DNA of 64,000 nt from Thiodiazotropha sp040507035 (GCA_040507035.1 JBEVVR010000014.1:62001-126000), one strand, 5' to 3'. Positions 1 through 9,167 are shown, numbered from the stretch's first letter. Program-made: numbers and translations. The notes: generated from the sequence alone by a model not told the origin.

Positions 1-18
1 AGCGGATAACAACCCAGG

Positions 19-627
19 ATGATAGGTCGTCTCAAAGGGGAGCTGGTCCACAAGCAGGCCCCCAGTCTTCTAATTGATGTCAACGGCGTTGGCTATGAGC
101 TGGAAGCACCGCTCTCCACCTTTTTTACTCTGCCGGAGAGCGGAAAAACGGTGACCCTCTTCACCCATCTGGCGATACGCGAGGATGCCCATGTTCTCTA
201 TGGTTTCGCCACAGAACCGGAGCGGGCCCTGTTTCGCAGCCTGCTCAAGGTCAGCGGCATCGGCGCCAAGATGGCGTTGGCCATACTCTCCGGGATGAGC
301 GCCGAGGAGTTCAGCCGCTGTGTGGAGAGCGAGGATGTGGCCTCCCTGGTAAGGTTACCGGGGATAGGGCGCAAGACCGCGGAACGCCTGATCGTGGAGA
401 TGCGGGATAGATTGGCCAAACTGGGTGATTTGGCACCAGTAGGCAGTCAACGGCAAAGGGATCAGGCCACAGGCCCCGGTAATGCGACTGCAGATGCAGT
501 GGCTGCACTGGTGGCATTGGGTTATAAACCCCAGGAGGCTAATCGCATGGTCAAGGCCGTGGCGGAGGATGAGATGGAGAGTGAGACCCTGATTCGCGCC
601 GCACTGCAGAACGCGGTGCAGAAATAG
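19..627 (+). CDS. ruvA: Holliday junction branch-migration subunit RuvA
   Basis: RuvA binds four-way DNA junctions as a tetramer and loads the RuvB motor for branch migration in recombinational repair. The 202-residue length matches the family (E. coli about 203). The N-terminal OB-fold starts MIGRLKGELV. Helix-hairpin-helix motifs are visible at SGIGAKMALAIL (about residue 79) and PGIGRKTAERLIVEM (about residue 114). The C-terminal domain III (NATADAVAALVALGYK...) contacts RuvB. The ATG start is conserved. ruvB follows after 27 nt, so the two are probably co-transcribed; ruvC would be expected just upstream, outside the window. Confidence 0.97.
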   Translation: MIGRLKGELVHKQAPSLLIDVNGVGYELEAPLSTFFTLPESGKTVTLFTHLAIREDAHVLYGFATEPERALFRSLLKVSGIGAKMALAILSGMSAEEFSRCVESEDVASLVRLPGIGRKTAERLIVEMRDRLAKLGDLAPVGSQRQRDQATGPGNATADAVAALVALGYKPQEANRMVKAVAEDEMESETLIRAALQNAVQK

Positions 628-654
628 TGCTGTTATGCGGCAGAGATAGAGCCA

Positions 655-1698
655 GTGAGTAACGAACCCAGACTGATCAACGGCGATGCCAGCGGTGAAG
701 ATGCCGCACTGGACCGGGCCATCCGTCCCAGGCACCTGCGCGATTATGTGGGACAGGCCGCGGTGTGCGAGCAGATGGAGATCTTCATACCCGCCGCCAA
801 GGCGCGGGAAGAGGCGCTGGACCATGTGCTTATTTTCGGCCCCCCGGGGCTGGGCAAGACCACCCTGGCGCATATCATCGCCAACGAGATGGAGGTCAAC
901 CTGAGGCAGACCTCGGGTCCGGTGCTGGAAAAGCCGGGGGATCTGGCGGCGCTGCTGACCAATCTGGAGCCCCATGATGTGCTCTTCGTCGATGAGATCC
1001 ACCGCCTGAGCCCGGTGGTGGAGGAGGTCCTCTATCCGGCAATGGAGGATTTTCAGCTCGATATCATGATCGGCGAGGGACCGGCCGCACGCTCGATCAA
1101 ACTCGATCTGCCCCCTTTTACCCTGGTCGGGGCCACCACCCGCGCCGGTCTGCTGACCTCTCCCCTGCGGGACAGGTTCGGTATTGTGCAGCGCTTGGAG
1201 TTCTACAACAGTCGCGATCTGGCCCACATCGTCAGCCGCTCCGCGAGGATACTCAATATCGGTATTGACGCGGATGGGGCAGGGGAAATCGCCCGCCGCT
1301 CAAGGGGTACACCAAGAATCGCCAATCGCTTGTTAAGACGGGTACGCGACTATGCCCAGGTGAAACAGGATGGCCATATCGATGCCGAGGTGGCTGACAG
1401 GGCCTTGAGTATGCTCAAGGTCGATGGCAACGGTTTCGATGCCATGGATCGACGTCTGTTGTTGGCGGTGATTGAGAAGTTTGAAGGCGGACCGGTGGGG
1501 GTTGACAATCTGGCAGCGGCGATCGGCGAAGAGAAGGGCACGATTGAAGACGTCCTGGAACCCTACCTGATACAGCAGGGGTTCCTCATGCGCACGCCGA
1601 GGGGGAGGGTGGCGACCCAGGCTGCCTATCTGCATTTCGGCCTGTCGCCGAAACCCGGTGAGCACGTGCCCACCGAGGATGATCTGTTCCGCGAATAG
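655..1698 (+). CDS. ruvB: Holliday junction branch-migration ATPase RuvB
   Basis: RuvB is the hexameric AAA+ motor that pumps DNA through the RuvA-bound junction. The 347 residues include Walker A GPPGLGKTTL, Walker B/DExH-like LFVDEIHRL, the sensor segment GATTRAGLLTSPLRDRFG and a C-terminal winged helix (RTPRGRVAT). The start is GTG at 655 (MSNEPRLING). It lies 27 nt after ruvA and makes the usual ruvAB pair. No convincing intrinsic terminator is visible in the 189 nt before ybgC. Confidence 0.97.
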   Translation: MSNEPRLINGDASGEDAALDRAIRPRHLRDYVGQAAVCEQMEIFIPAAKAREEALDHVLIFGPPGLGKTTLAHIIANEMEVNLRQTSGPVLEKPGDLAALLTNLEPHDVLFVDEIHRLSPVVEEVLYPAMEDFQLDIMIGEGPAARSIKLDLPPFTLVGATTRAGLLTSPLRDRFGIVQRLEFYNSRDLAHIVSRSARILNIGIDADGAGEIARRSRGTPRIANRLLRRVRDYAQVKQDGHIDAEVADRALSMLKVDGNGFDAMDRRLLLAVIEKFEGGPVGVDNLAAAIGEEKGTIEDVLEPYLIQQGFLMRTPRGRVATQAAYLHFGLSPKPGEHVPTEDDLFRE

Positions 1699-1887
1699 GG
1701 AACGGGACCGAACACTTTATCACAGCTGATGGGAACTCCTTTTGAATCACACACTCATAGTTTGGGATTTATCACTCTGTTTGGTCAATTTCACTACCAT
1801 CCGATTACCAAGCTAAGTATTATTACGCGATTATTTAGTTGCACATCATGATGTTGGCACATAAGTGATTCGGGTCAGGAACAAGGT

Positions 1888-2310
1888 ATGAACGACGAGT
1901 CGCGCGCTTTCGTCTGGCCGGTCAGGATCTACTACGAGGATACCGATGCCGGCGGTGTTGTCTACTACGCCAACTACTTGAAATTCATGGAGCGGGCACG
2001 CAGCGAGTGGTTGCGTTCCCTGGGATTTGAACAGGATCAGCTGCTGCAGCATGACGGGATCATTTTCGCAGTTCGAAAGGTTGAAGTGGGTTACCATCAT
2101 CCGGCCCGTTTCAATGATGCCCTGGAGGTTGTTTCCAGGCTAGCCGAGAGAAGGCGCGCCAGTCTCACCTTTGAGCAGCAGGTGGTGCGAGTGTCGGATG
2201 CGCGTCTGTTGTGCAGTGGGAGCGTTAAGATTGTCTGTGTGGATATGAAAGCAATGCGTGCAACACCTATACCAAAGAGAATATTGATGGAGATACCGGA
2301 TGTCGACTGA
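1888..2310 (+). CDS. ybgC: Tol-Pal-associated acyl-CoA thioesterase YbgC
   Basis: Hotdog-fold 4-hydroxybenzoyl-CoA-type thioesterase, the usual first gene of tol-pal operons. In other bacteria it hydrolyses acyl-CoAs and is linked to phospholipid metabolism. The catalytic signature is YYEDTDAGGVVYYANYLKFM near residues 11-30, with the conserved Asp of the family. Length 140 residues is normal. The ATG at 1888 follows an AGGAACAAGG stretch. Its 3' end overlaps tolQ by 11 nt, so translation of the two is probably coupled. Confidence 0.95.
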   Translation: MNDESRAFVWPVRIYYEDTDAGGVVYYANYLKFMERARSEWLRSLGFEQDQLLQHDGIIFAVRKVEVGYHHPARFNDALEVVSRLAERRRASLTFEQQVVRVSDARLLCSGSVKIVCVDMKAMRATPIPKRILMEIPDVD

Positions 2311-2974
2311 CCTTACCATTACCCACCTGATACTCAATGCCAGTCCGGTGGTGCAGTTCGTGATTGCCCTGTTGGTCTTCGCATCCCTCAGCTCCTGGAG
2401 CATGATTTTCGACCGCATGCGAGTACTGAAGCGGGCCGGACGGGCGGCAGATGAGTTCGAGGGGCGCTTCTGGTCGGGGGGAGACCTGGCTGAACTCTAT
2501 CGCCAGATCGAAAGGGAGACCGATGATGAGTCCGGTATGGCGGCGATTTTCCGCGCCGGATTTCGCGAATTCGCCCGTCTGCGCACCAAAGGACACAAGG
2601 ATCCGATGGCGATGGTGCAGGGTGCCCAGCGATCCATGCGGGTATCCCTGAACCGCGAGGTCGATCGACTGGAGAGCCATCTCTCGACGCTGGCCACGAT
2701 CGGTTCAACCAGTCCCTACGTGGGACTCTTCGGTACCGTGTGGGGCATCATGAACTCCTTCACCGCGCTGGGAAATGTCAAGCAGGCGACCCTGGCACTG
2801 GTTGCTCCCGGGATCGCCGAGGCATTGATTGCCACTGCCATCGGTCTGTTCGCCGCGATTCCGGCGGTAGTCGCCTACAACCGCTACTCCAACGACGTCG
2901 AACGCCTCAACAACCGTTACGACGATTTTGTCGAGGAGTTTGCCACTATCCTGCAGCGCCAGGCAGTGGCCTAA
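2300..2974 (+). CDS. tolQ: Tol-Pal inner-membrane proton-channel protein TolQ
   Basis: TolQ is the ExbB/MotA-family stator subunit. With TolR it uses the proton motive force to energise TolA for outer-membrane constriction at division. The 224 residues show three membrane segments: one near the N-terminus (VVQFVIALLVFASLSSWSMI) and two in the C-terminal half (GSTSPYVGLFGTVWGIMNSF and IAEALIATAIGLFAAIPAV). The GLFGTVWGIM motif is a TolQ hallmark. It overlaps ybgC by 11 nt and lies 15 nt before tolR. Confidence 0.96.
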   Translation: MSTDLTITHLILNASPVVQFVIALLVFASLSSWSMIFDRMRVLKRAGRAADEFEGRFWSGGDLAELYRQIERETDDESGMAAIFRAGFREFARLRTKGHKDPMAMVQGAQRSMRVSLNREVDRLESHLSTLATIGSTSPYVGLFGTVWGIMNSFTALGNVKQATLALVAPGIAEALIATAIGLFAAIPAVVAYNRYSNDVERLNNRYDDFVEEFATILQRQAVA

Positions 2975-2989
2975 ACCGGCATTCAACCA

Positions 2990-3415
2990 ATGAGTCGTCA
3001 AAAGAATCGCCGCCGTCCCATGTCAGAGATCAATGTGGTCCCTTACATTGACGTCATGCTGGTGCTGCTGGTGATCTTTATGATTACCGCCCCTCTGCTG
3101 ACCCAGGGTGTCAAGGTTGAACTGCCCCAGGCCGAAGCTGAGCCGCTGTCTAAAGAGGCGGATGAGCCGTTGGTAGTGACGGTCAATCGTGAGGGAGATA
3201 TGTTTTTGGATGTCGGCCAGGGCAAGGATCAACCGATTGATCCTGACAACCTGGTGGAGCGGGTGAGGATAGTACTCAAGCATAAACCGAAGACCCCAAT
3301 CATGGTGCGTGGTGACGCCGGAGTGGCCTATGGTCGGGTGGTTGAAGCGATGGTGTTGTTACAGGCTGGCGGGGCGCCCAGTGTCGGCCTGGTGACGGAA
3401 CCACCGGAATCATAG
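2990..3415 (+). CDS. tolR: Tol-Pal inner-membrane protein TolR
   Basis: ExbD/TolR family protein of 141 residues with a short cytoplasmic N-terminus, one transmembrane helix (YIDVMLVLLVIFMITAPLL, about residues 20-38) and a periplasmic domain. The Asp of the PYIDVML motif is the proton-pathway residue known in E. coli TolR. It lies between tolQ and tolA in canonical order. The 167 nt between tolR and tolA hold no gene or clear regulatory signal that I can see. Confidence 0.95.
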   Translation: MSRQKNRRRPMSEINVVPYIDVMLVLLVIFMITAPLLTQGVKVELPQAEAEPLSKEADEPLVVTVNREGDMFLDVGQGKDQPIDPDNLVERVRIVLKHKPKTPIMVRGDAGVAYGRVVEAMVLLQAGGAPSVGLVTEPPES

Positions 3416-3582
3416 CGATTGTTGCCATCAACAGAGCGCCGATCGTGGTGCGAGGAGAGAAGTTTGGTAGTTCCAATTGAACGACGAATAGCGCAGCGCG
3501 TTATCAATCGCTCATTTAGCCTTGGCGGAGAACAAAATAGTCGCTGCAGGGTTGGTTGTTTTGGTGATCACAGGCCAGAGTA

Positions 3583-4440
3583 GTGTTCTCCGTCATTAAA
3601 AGAAACCCGGTTTCGGTCTTCCTGGCTGTGCTGCTGCATATTTTGATTGTGGTCTTTCTGATCTTCGGTTTTGACTGGTCGAAACTCCACAAACCCTCGA
3701 CGCAGAAGGCCAACATAGTCCAGGCACATACTGTCGACGCCAAACAGCTGGAGCAGGCCAAGGAGAAAGAGAAGGCGGCGGAACGAATAAAACAGCAGCA
3801 GCGGGAAGAGGTGCTGAAGCGAAAACAGGCCGAAGAGAAGAAGCGTCAGCAACAACTGGAGCAGAAACGCATTGCCAAGGAGAAGGCGGAGCAACAGCAG
3901 CGGGAGGCGGAACGCAAACGCCAGGCGCAGCTGAAAAAGGAGCAGGAGGCGAAGAAAAAGGCTGAAGCAAAACGGCTTGCCGACCTGGAGGCTAAACGCA
4001 AGGCGGAAGCAAAACGAAAAGCCGAGCTCGAACGAAAACGAAAAGCCGAGTTGGAGGCCAAGCGCAAGGCCGAGGCGCGGCGAAAAGCCGAGGCTGCGGC
4101 CCAGGCCGAGCGTGAGCGGGCCTTGCAGGAGCAGATGGCGGCGGAACAGAATAGGCGGGAGATTGATCGATATATAGCAGGGATCATCCAGCAGATCGAT
4201 CGCAACTGGGTGAGAACAGGGCAATCTGGAGCGGATCTCTCCTGTACAGTGCAGGTAAGACTGATACCTGGCGGGGACGTGGTGCCGGGCAGCGTCAGGG
4301 TTGTCAGGAGTAGTGGTAATTCGGCCTTTGATCGTTCAGCGCTGAACGCAGTCTATAAAGCTGCGCCGCTTCAAGTGCCGAGCGGTCCACTGTTTGAATC
4401 TTTCCGCACATTGAAACTGATACTCAAACCGAGCAGCTAG
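3583..4440 (+). CDS. tolA: Tol-Pal periplasm-spanning protein TolA
   Basis: TolA connects the TolQR motor to TolB and Pal. The sequence has an N-terminal transmembrane anchor (VFLAVLLHILIVVFLIFGFDW), a long Lys/Glu/Ala/Gln/Arg helical domain (about residues 55-185, full of KRKAE-type repeats), and a TonB-like C-terminal domain (CTVQVRLIPGGDVVPG through LKLILKPSS). At 285 residues it is shorter than E. coli TolA (421), mostly in the helical domain, a variable feature of the family. The start is GTG at 3583. The repetitive Lys/Glu codons make open frames on the opposite strand here meaningless. Confidence 0.94.
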   Translation: MFSVIKRNPVSVFLAVLLHILIVVFLIFGFDWSKLHKPSTQKANIVQAHTVDAKQLEQAKEKEKAAERIKQQQREEVLKRKQAEEKKRQQQLEQKRIAKEKAEQQQREAERKRQAQLKKEQEAKKKAEAKRLADLEAKRKAEAKRKAELERKRKAELEAKRKAEARRKAEAAAQAERERALQEQMAAEQNRREIDRYIAGIIQQIDRNWVRTGQSGADLSCTVQVRLIPGGDVVPGSVRVVRSSGNSAFDRSALNAVYKAAPLQVPSGPLFESFRTLKLILKPSS

Positions 4441-4458
4441 TTGTTACAGATGTTAACC

Positions 4459-5766
4459 ATGAAAAAATATCTATTTATCCTGTTTTCGTTACTGTGTTGG
4501 CAGCCCGTGCTCCATGCCGAGTTGACCATTGAGATTGTTGGCGGTGTCGAGGGCGCCCTGCCAGTGGCCGTGGTGCCGTTCAGTTGGCAGGGTAAGGGTG
4601 TGCCACCGGTTGATATCGCCGAGGTGATCAGTTCGGATCTAAATCGCAGTGGTCGTTTCAAAAGCCTACCCCGGGAGGATATGCTGGCCAGGCCCACCTC
4701 GGTGGATGTGGTGGATTTCAAGAATTGGCGATCCCTGGGCATAGAAAACCTGGTGATTGGTCAAGTTCAGGCACATGGCGCAGGCGCCTATCAGATCCAG
4801 TTCCAGCTGCTCGATGTGTATCGGGGGGATCAGCTGATCGGCTATACCATCCCTACCACCGCGCCTAATCTGCGCAATACGGCCCATCAGATTGCCGATC
4901 TGATCTATGAAGAGCTATTGGGTGTGCCAGGCGCATTCGCCACCCGGGTGGCCTATATCACCTCAACCAAGCTGGCTGATGGCGAGACCACGGTAAAACT
5001 GAAAGTCGCCGATTCAGACGGCTACAATCCCGAGGCCATAGTTACCTCCACCGAACCCCTGATGTCACCCGCCTGGTCGCCGGACGGGAAGAAGATCGCC
5101 TATGTCTCATTCGAAGGCGGACAGTCCGCAATCTATGTCCAGGGCGTGCATACAGGTAGCCGTCAGAAGGTGACCTCATTCAAGGGCATCAACGGTGCGC
5201 CGGCCTGGTCGCCGGATGGACGTAAACTGGCCCTGACCCTCTCCAAGGGGCGCAATCCCGATATCTATGTCTATGATCTGGCGACGCGCAAATTGACGAC
5301 GATCACCCGCCACTATGCCATCGATACCGAGCCTGCCTGGGCACCCGACGGGCGCAGCCTGGTGTTTACCTCGGATCGGGGTGGCAGGCCTCAAATCTAC
5401 CGGGTCTCGGCCCATGGTGGCAAACCCCAACGGGTGACCTACCAAAACAGCTACAATGCCCGCGCCTCCTTCTCTCCCGATGGAAAACTGCTGACCATGG
5501 TCACTCGGGAAGAGGGCAAGTACCGCATTGCGGTACAGGATCTCGAAAGCGGAGTCATGCAGGTGCTGAGCCAGGGTGGCCTCGACGAATCGCCGAGTTT
5601 CGCACCGAATGGCAGCATGATCATCTACGCATCCAAGACAGGTAAACGGGGTGTTTTGGCCACTGTTTCTGTGGATGGGCGGGTACAACTCCGCCTTGCC
5701 CTCGATGAGGGCGATGTGCGTGAACCGGTGTGGTCACCGGCAAGTAAACCTTTGGGGAAAAGATGA
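4459..5766 (+). CDS. tolB: Tol-Pal beta-propeller protein TolB (first copy, periplasmic)
   Basis: Periplasmic TolB, which shuttles between Pal and TolA. I chose ATG at 4459 because it begins a clean signal peptide (MKKYLFILFSLLCWQPVLHA, cleaved before E); an in-frame TTG lies 18 nt upstream. After cleavage the mature N-terminus ELTIEIVGGVEGALPVAVVPF looks like the TolA-box strand of the family. An N-terminal alpha/beta domain precedes a beta-propeller with repeated AWSPDG and SFSPDG blades, ending EPVWSP. The length of 435 residues is typical. Its stop overlaps the second tolB by four nt (ATGA at 5763-5766). Confidence 0.95.
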   Translation: MKKYLFILFSLLCWQPVLHAELTIEIVGGVEGALPVAVVPFSWQGKGVPPVDIAEVISSDLNRSGRFKSLPREDMLARPTSVDVVDFKNWRSLGIENLVIGQVQAHGAGAYQIQFQLLDVYRGDQLIGYTIPTTAPNLRNTAHQIADLIYEELLGVPGAFATRVAYITSTKLADGETTVKLKVADSDGYNPEAIVTSTEPLMSPAWSPDGKKIAYVSFEGGQSAIYVQGVHTGSRQKVTSFKGINGAPAWSPDGRKLALTLSKGRNPDIYVYDLATRKLTTITRHYAIDTEPAWAPDGRSLVFTSDRGGRPQIYRVSAHGGKPQRVTYQNSYNARASFSPDGKLLTMVTREEGKYRIAVQDLESGVMQVLSQGGLDESPSFAPNGSMIIYASKTGKRGVLATVSVDGRVQLRLALDEGDVREPVWSPASKPLGKR

Positions 5767-7085
5767 AACTAACCATGAAAGGTTTGTTTTCTATCTCTGT
5801 CGTCGCGCTGTTCATGGTGGTGATGACAGGCTGTTCATCGCTGCCCGGTGATGATTCAAGTGCACTAAATGTTGAGGATGAACTGGGATTGGTCTCGATT
5901 TCCATCTTGCCTTTCGAGGGGCAGGTAAACATCAACCAAAGCGATGATATTGCCACAGTGATCAGTGCTGATTTACGACGAAGCGGACAATTCAGAGCTC
6001 TGTCCCAGGAGCAGATGTTGGCCAGACCCGCTTCGATTGATGATGTTAACTACAAGCAATGGAATGCTCTGGGTCTGGAATACTTGGTCATCGGCAGCGT
6101 GCAGTCTCTGGATACAGATGGTTACGAGGTCCGGTTCCGTCTCCTGGACACCCACCGGGAAAGACAGATAATCGGCCTTGGAATCAAGACGAAAAGTTCA
6201 AATCTACGGGTGATTGCGCATCGGATTTCCGATCAGATTTATAAAAACATCCTCGGTGTGTCTGGTAGCTTTGCAACCCGGATAGCCTATATCCACTCAA
6301 ATCAGCAGGTTGATGGTAAGCGGGTTAATGAGTTGATTATCGCTGATGCGGATGGACACAATCCTCATACGATCGTCAGATCGACTGAACCATTGATGTC
6401 ACCTGCCTGGTCGCCTGATGGCAGCAAGATCGCCTATGTCTCGTTAGAGAAGGGACAGTCCGCCATATTTGTGCAGGAACTCTATACCGGCAAACGTCAA
6501 GAGGTTGCCAGGTTCAAGGGAATCAACAGTGCGCCCGCCTGGTCGCCGAATGGGGACAAGCTCGCCCTGACCCTGTCAAAAACGGGCAATCCCGATATCT
6601 ATGTCTACCATATGACGACACAAAAACTCGAGGCTATCACCCGTCACACCGCCGTCGATACAGAACCGGCATGGTCACCGGATGGGCGTAGCCTTGTGTT
6701 TACCTCCGATCGAGGTGGAGAAGCGCAAATCTACCGGGTCGCTGCGTCCGGTGGTGAAGCACAACGGGTCACCTTCAATAACAGTTACAACGCCAGTGCT
6801 TGCTACTCACCCGATGGAAAACGGCTGGCCCTGGTGACCCGGGACGGGGAAAACGACCGTATTGCGGTTATGGATCTTGCATCCGGTAAAATGCAGGTGC
6901 TCAGCAATGGCAACCTGGACGAGTCACCCAGTTTTGCGCCCAACGGCAGCATGATAATTTATACATCCAAGACGGGTCGTCGCGCCATTTTGGCAGGGGT
7001 CTCGGTTGATGGTCGTGTACACCACCGCTTTTCACCGCGAGAGGGTGAAGTGCGCGAACCGGTTTGGTCACCTTACATTAATTAG
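5763..7085 (+). CDS. Second TolB paralogue, predicted outer-membrane lipoprotein
   Basis: A full-length tandem TolB homologue (440 residues), co-linear with the first copy throughout, including the propeller motifs AWSPDG and the closing EPVWSP. The N-terminus differs. It has a lipoprotein signal with lipobox VVMTGC followed by Ser, where Ser at +2 predicts outer-membrane sorting. A linker rich in Ser/Asp/Glu then leads to SISILPFEG. The strand corresponding to the TolA-binding box of copy one is not preserved. It starts inside the stop of tolB (ATGA) and is followed by pal after 27 nt. The reading frame is intact, so it is not an obvious pseudogene. A membrane-tethered TolB variant is inferred; its function is unknown. 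Confidence 0.88.
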   Translation: MKLTMKGLFSISVVALFMVVMTGCSSLPGDDSSALNVEDELGLVSISILPFEGQVNINQSDDIATVISADLRRSGQFRALSQEQMLARPASIDDVNYKQWNALGLEYLVIGSVQSLDTDGYEVRFRLLDTHRERQIIGLGIKTKSSNLRVIAHRISDQIYKNILGVSGSFATRIAYIHSNQQVDGKRVNELIIADADGHNPHTIVRSTEPLMSPAWSPDGSKIAYVSLEKGQSAIFVQELYTGKRQEVARFKGINSAPAWSPNGDKLALTLSKTGNPDIYVYHMTTQKLEAITRHTAVDTEPAWSPDGRSLVFTSDRGGEAQIYRVAASGGEAQRVTFNNSYNASACYSPDGKRLALVTRDGENDRIAVMDLASGKMQVLSNGNLDESPSFAPNGSMIIYTSKTGRRAILAGVSVDGRVHHRFSPREGEVREPVWSPYIN

Positions 7086-7112
7086 TTGCACCGCTGTTTA
7101 AGGAGATATGCA

Positions 7113-7643
7113 ATGAATAAAGTACAAACCCTTTGGGTTCCGGTTTTACTCTCCCTGCTGTTAATTGCCGGTTGTTCATCAAAGCCTACCCTCGACCAGG
7201 CCGGGGCTGAGGTAAGCGAACAATCCACTGGAGCCGGTAGTGCCGGTGCATCCACCTCCGCCGCCAGTCAGGGGGAGGAGTGGCAGGGTGATCCCCTGGA
7301 GAATCCCAACAGCCTGTTGGCGACCCGGGTAATCTACTTCGATTTCGACCAGAGCACCGTACGTTCCGAATACCTGGATGTGATTCAGGCCCATGCCGAC
7401 TATCTGGCCGCCAATCCCCAGGCGGTGGTGCGCCTCGAAGGCCATGCGGACGAGAAGGGCACCCGGGAGTACAATCTGGGTCTGGGTGAAAATCGCGCCA
7501 ATTCGGTACGCAGCCTGATGCTGGCCCAAGGGGTATCGGACAACCAGCTGGTGGTGGTGAGCTACGGTGAAGAGAGGCCTGCGGCTTTTGAACAGAACGA
7601 AGAGTCCTGGGCGCTCAACCGGCGCGTCGAACTGATCTACTGA
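7113..7643 (+). CDS. pal: Peptidoglycan-associated lipoprotein Pal
   Basis: Outer-membrane lipoprotein that binds peptidoglycan and TolB. ATG at 7113 was chosen: AGGAG lies at 7101-7105 and the start gives a normal lipoprotein signal with lipobox LIAGCSS. A Ser/Ala/Gly-rich linker follows, then the OmpA-like domain (IYFDFDQSTVRSEY, about residues 70-176) with the peptidoglycan-binding NRRVEL at the end. The length of 176 residues is typical of Pal. Confidence 0.96.
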   Translation: MNKVQTLWVPVLLSLLLIAGCSSKPTLDQAGAEVSEQSTGAGSAGASTSAASQGEEWQGDPLENPNSLLATRVIYFDFDQSTVRSEYLDVIQAHADYLAANPQAVVRLEGHADEKGTREYNLGLGENRANSVRSLMLAQGVSDNQLVVVSYGEERPAAFEQNEESWALNRRVELIY

Positions 7644-7656
7644 TTGGGAGTGAGTG

Positions 7657-8493
7657 ATGAGGCTGATTGTCAAAAGAGTCCTGTTCGGATCCCTGCTGGG
7701 TATCTGCGCCACGGCACCTGTCTTTGCCGCCAACGGTATGACCATGGACCAGCGCCTGCAGCGTATCGAACGCATCTTGCAGAATCAGAGCCTCGCCGAC
7801 TTGGTGCTTCAGGTGCAGCAGCTGCGCCAGGAGGTTCAACAGCTTAGAGGGGACTTGGAGGAGCAGAAGCACAATATGGATGCCATGAGTCGTCGCCAGC
7901 GTGATCTCTACCTGGATATAGATCAGAGACTCTCTCGCGCTCAGCCTGGCGCAGCTCCGCTCCCCACTACGCCCTCCGTTGCACCCCCCATGACCGCTGC
8001 ACCGCCTTCGGTTGCACCCGGCCAACCACCGCTGTCCGCCTCTACCGAGCCACCTCCCATGGCAACAGCGGCACCACCGGTTGCAATGCTCACCCCCCCC
8101 GATCCAAAACAAGAGGCGCAAGCCTACCAGAGCGCCTTCAACATGCTGAAGCAGGGGCGCTATGGCGAGTCGATTACCGCATTCTCCAACTTCCTCAGAG
8201 ACTATCCCGGGGGGGAGTACGAGGATAATGCCCAGTATTGGCTCGCTGAGGCCAGCTACGTCAACAGGGATTTCGACACCGCCTTGAGCGAGTTTTTGAA
8301 GATAATGGAGAAGTATCCCTCGAGCCCCAAGATACCGGGGGCCATGTTGAAGATCGGCTATATACACTATGAAAAGAAGAGCTGGAGTGACGCCAGAAAT
8401 ATTCTCAACGAGCTGATCAGCAACTATCCCGCCACCACAGAATCACGCCTGGCACAGAAGCGCCTGCAACGGCTCTCCAAAGAGGGGCATTAA
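7657..8493 (+). CDS. cpoB: Cell-division coordinator CpoB (YbgF)
   Basis: Periplasmic TPR protein that couples Tol-Pal with peptidoglycan synthesis at division. The sequence has a signal peptide (MRLIVKRVLFGSLLGICATAPVFA), a coiled-coil trimerisation segment rich in Gln/Leu/Arg (about residues 25-80), a Pro/Ala/Thr-rich linker (about 90-145), and C-terminal TPRs (YQSAFNMLKQGRYGESITAF, YWLAEASYV, KIGYIHYEKKSWSDARNIL). I prefer ATG at 7657 with GGAG six nt before it, over the in-frame GTG at 7654. Confidence 0.93.
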   Translation: MRLIVKRVLFGSLLGICATAPVFAANGMTMDQRLQRIERILQNQSLADLVLQVQQLRQEVQQLRGDLEEQKHNMDAMSRRQRDLYLDIDQRLSRAQPGAAPLPTTPSVAPPMTAAPPSVAPGQPPLSASTEPPPMATAAPPVAMLTPPDPKQEAQAYQSAFNMLKQGRYGESITAFSNFLRDYPGGEYEDNAQYWLAEASYVNRDFDTALSEFLKIMEKYPSSPKIPGAMLKIGYIHYEKKSWSDARNILNELISNYPATTESRLAQKRLQRLSKEGH

Positions 8494-8525
8494 GCGGAGA
8501 GCCGGAATCTCTTCGCCTATGGACT

Positions 8526-9167
8526 ATGTCTCAACTTCGCGTCACCGAGATCTTTCTCTCCCTCCAGGGGGAGGGGAGGAGCGCTGGTTTCCCCACGGTT
8601 TTCGTCCGCCTCACCGGCTGTCCATTGCGATGCAGCTATTGCGATACCAGCTATGCATTCAGCGGTGGAGATTGGCTCTCCCTGGAGCAGATTCTGCAAC
8701 AGGTCAGTGCCTTGAAGGTGGAGTATGTCTGTGTCACGGGTGGTGAACCCTTGGCGCAAAAGGGTTGTCTGCCGCTGCTCAGTGCCCTCTGCGACGCCGG
8801 TTATCGGGTCTCCCTGGAGACCAGCGGCGCACTCGATATCGGGGTTGTCGATGAGCGGGTCATTCGGGTGATGGACCTTAAAACCCCGGCTTCCGGTGAG
8901 GCGGAGAGGAACATGATGACGAACCTTGATGCCTTGGAAACGAAGGATCAGGTAAAGTTCGTGATCAGCAACAGGGCTGACTATGAATGGAGCCGTGAGC
9001 AGATGCAACGATTTCGTATTGCGCAGAAGTGCGAAGTGCTCTTCTCTCCGGCCCAGGGCCAAATGGAACCCACAGAGTTGGCCGAATGGATGCTGGAGGA
9101 CCGCTTGCAGGCCCGCTTGCAGCTACAGCTGCACAAGCTGCTGTGGGGTGACCAGGCAGGAAGATGA
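8526..9167 (+). CDS. queE: 7-carboxy-7-deazaguanine synthase QueE
   Basis: Radical-SAM enzyme that converts 6-carboxy-tetrahydropterin to 7-carboxy-7-deazaguanine in queuosine biosynthesis. The CxxxCxxC cluster motif is visible at Cys32, Cys36 and Cys39 (GCPLRCSYC), preceded by the substrate-recognition stretch FLSLQGEGRSAGFPTVFVR. TGGEPL corresponds to the SAM-binding GGE motif. The length of 213 residues fits (E. coli 223). It overlaps queC by four nt (ATGA), so the two are translationally coupled. Confidence 0.96.
   Translation: MSQLRVTEIFLSLQGEGRSAGFPTVFVRLTGCPLRCSYCDTSYAFSGGDWLSLEQILQQVSALKVEYVCVTGGEPLAQKGCLPLLSALCDAGYRVSLETSGALDIGVVDERVIRVMDLKTPASGEAERNMMTNLDALETKDQVKFVISNRADYEWSREQMQRFRIAQKCEVLFSPAQGQMEPTELAEWMLEDRLQARLQLQLHKLLWGDQAGR

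Noticed and set aside
355..1227. A 290-codon open frame antisense to ruvA and ruvB
   Set aside because: It is the mirror of two certain genes, lacks any recognisable domain and is typical of shadow frames in GC-biased coding DNA.
3568..4224. A Leu-rich 218-codon frame antisense to tolA
   Set aside because: The pattern comes from the Lys/Glu/Ala repeats of TolA read on the opposite strand.
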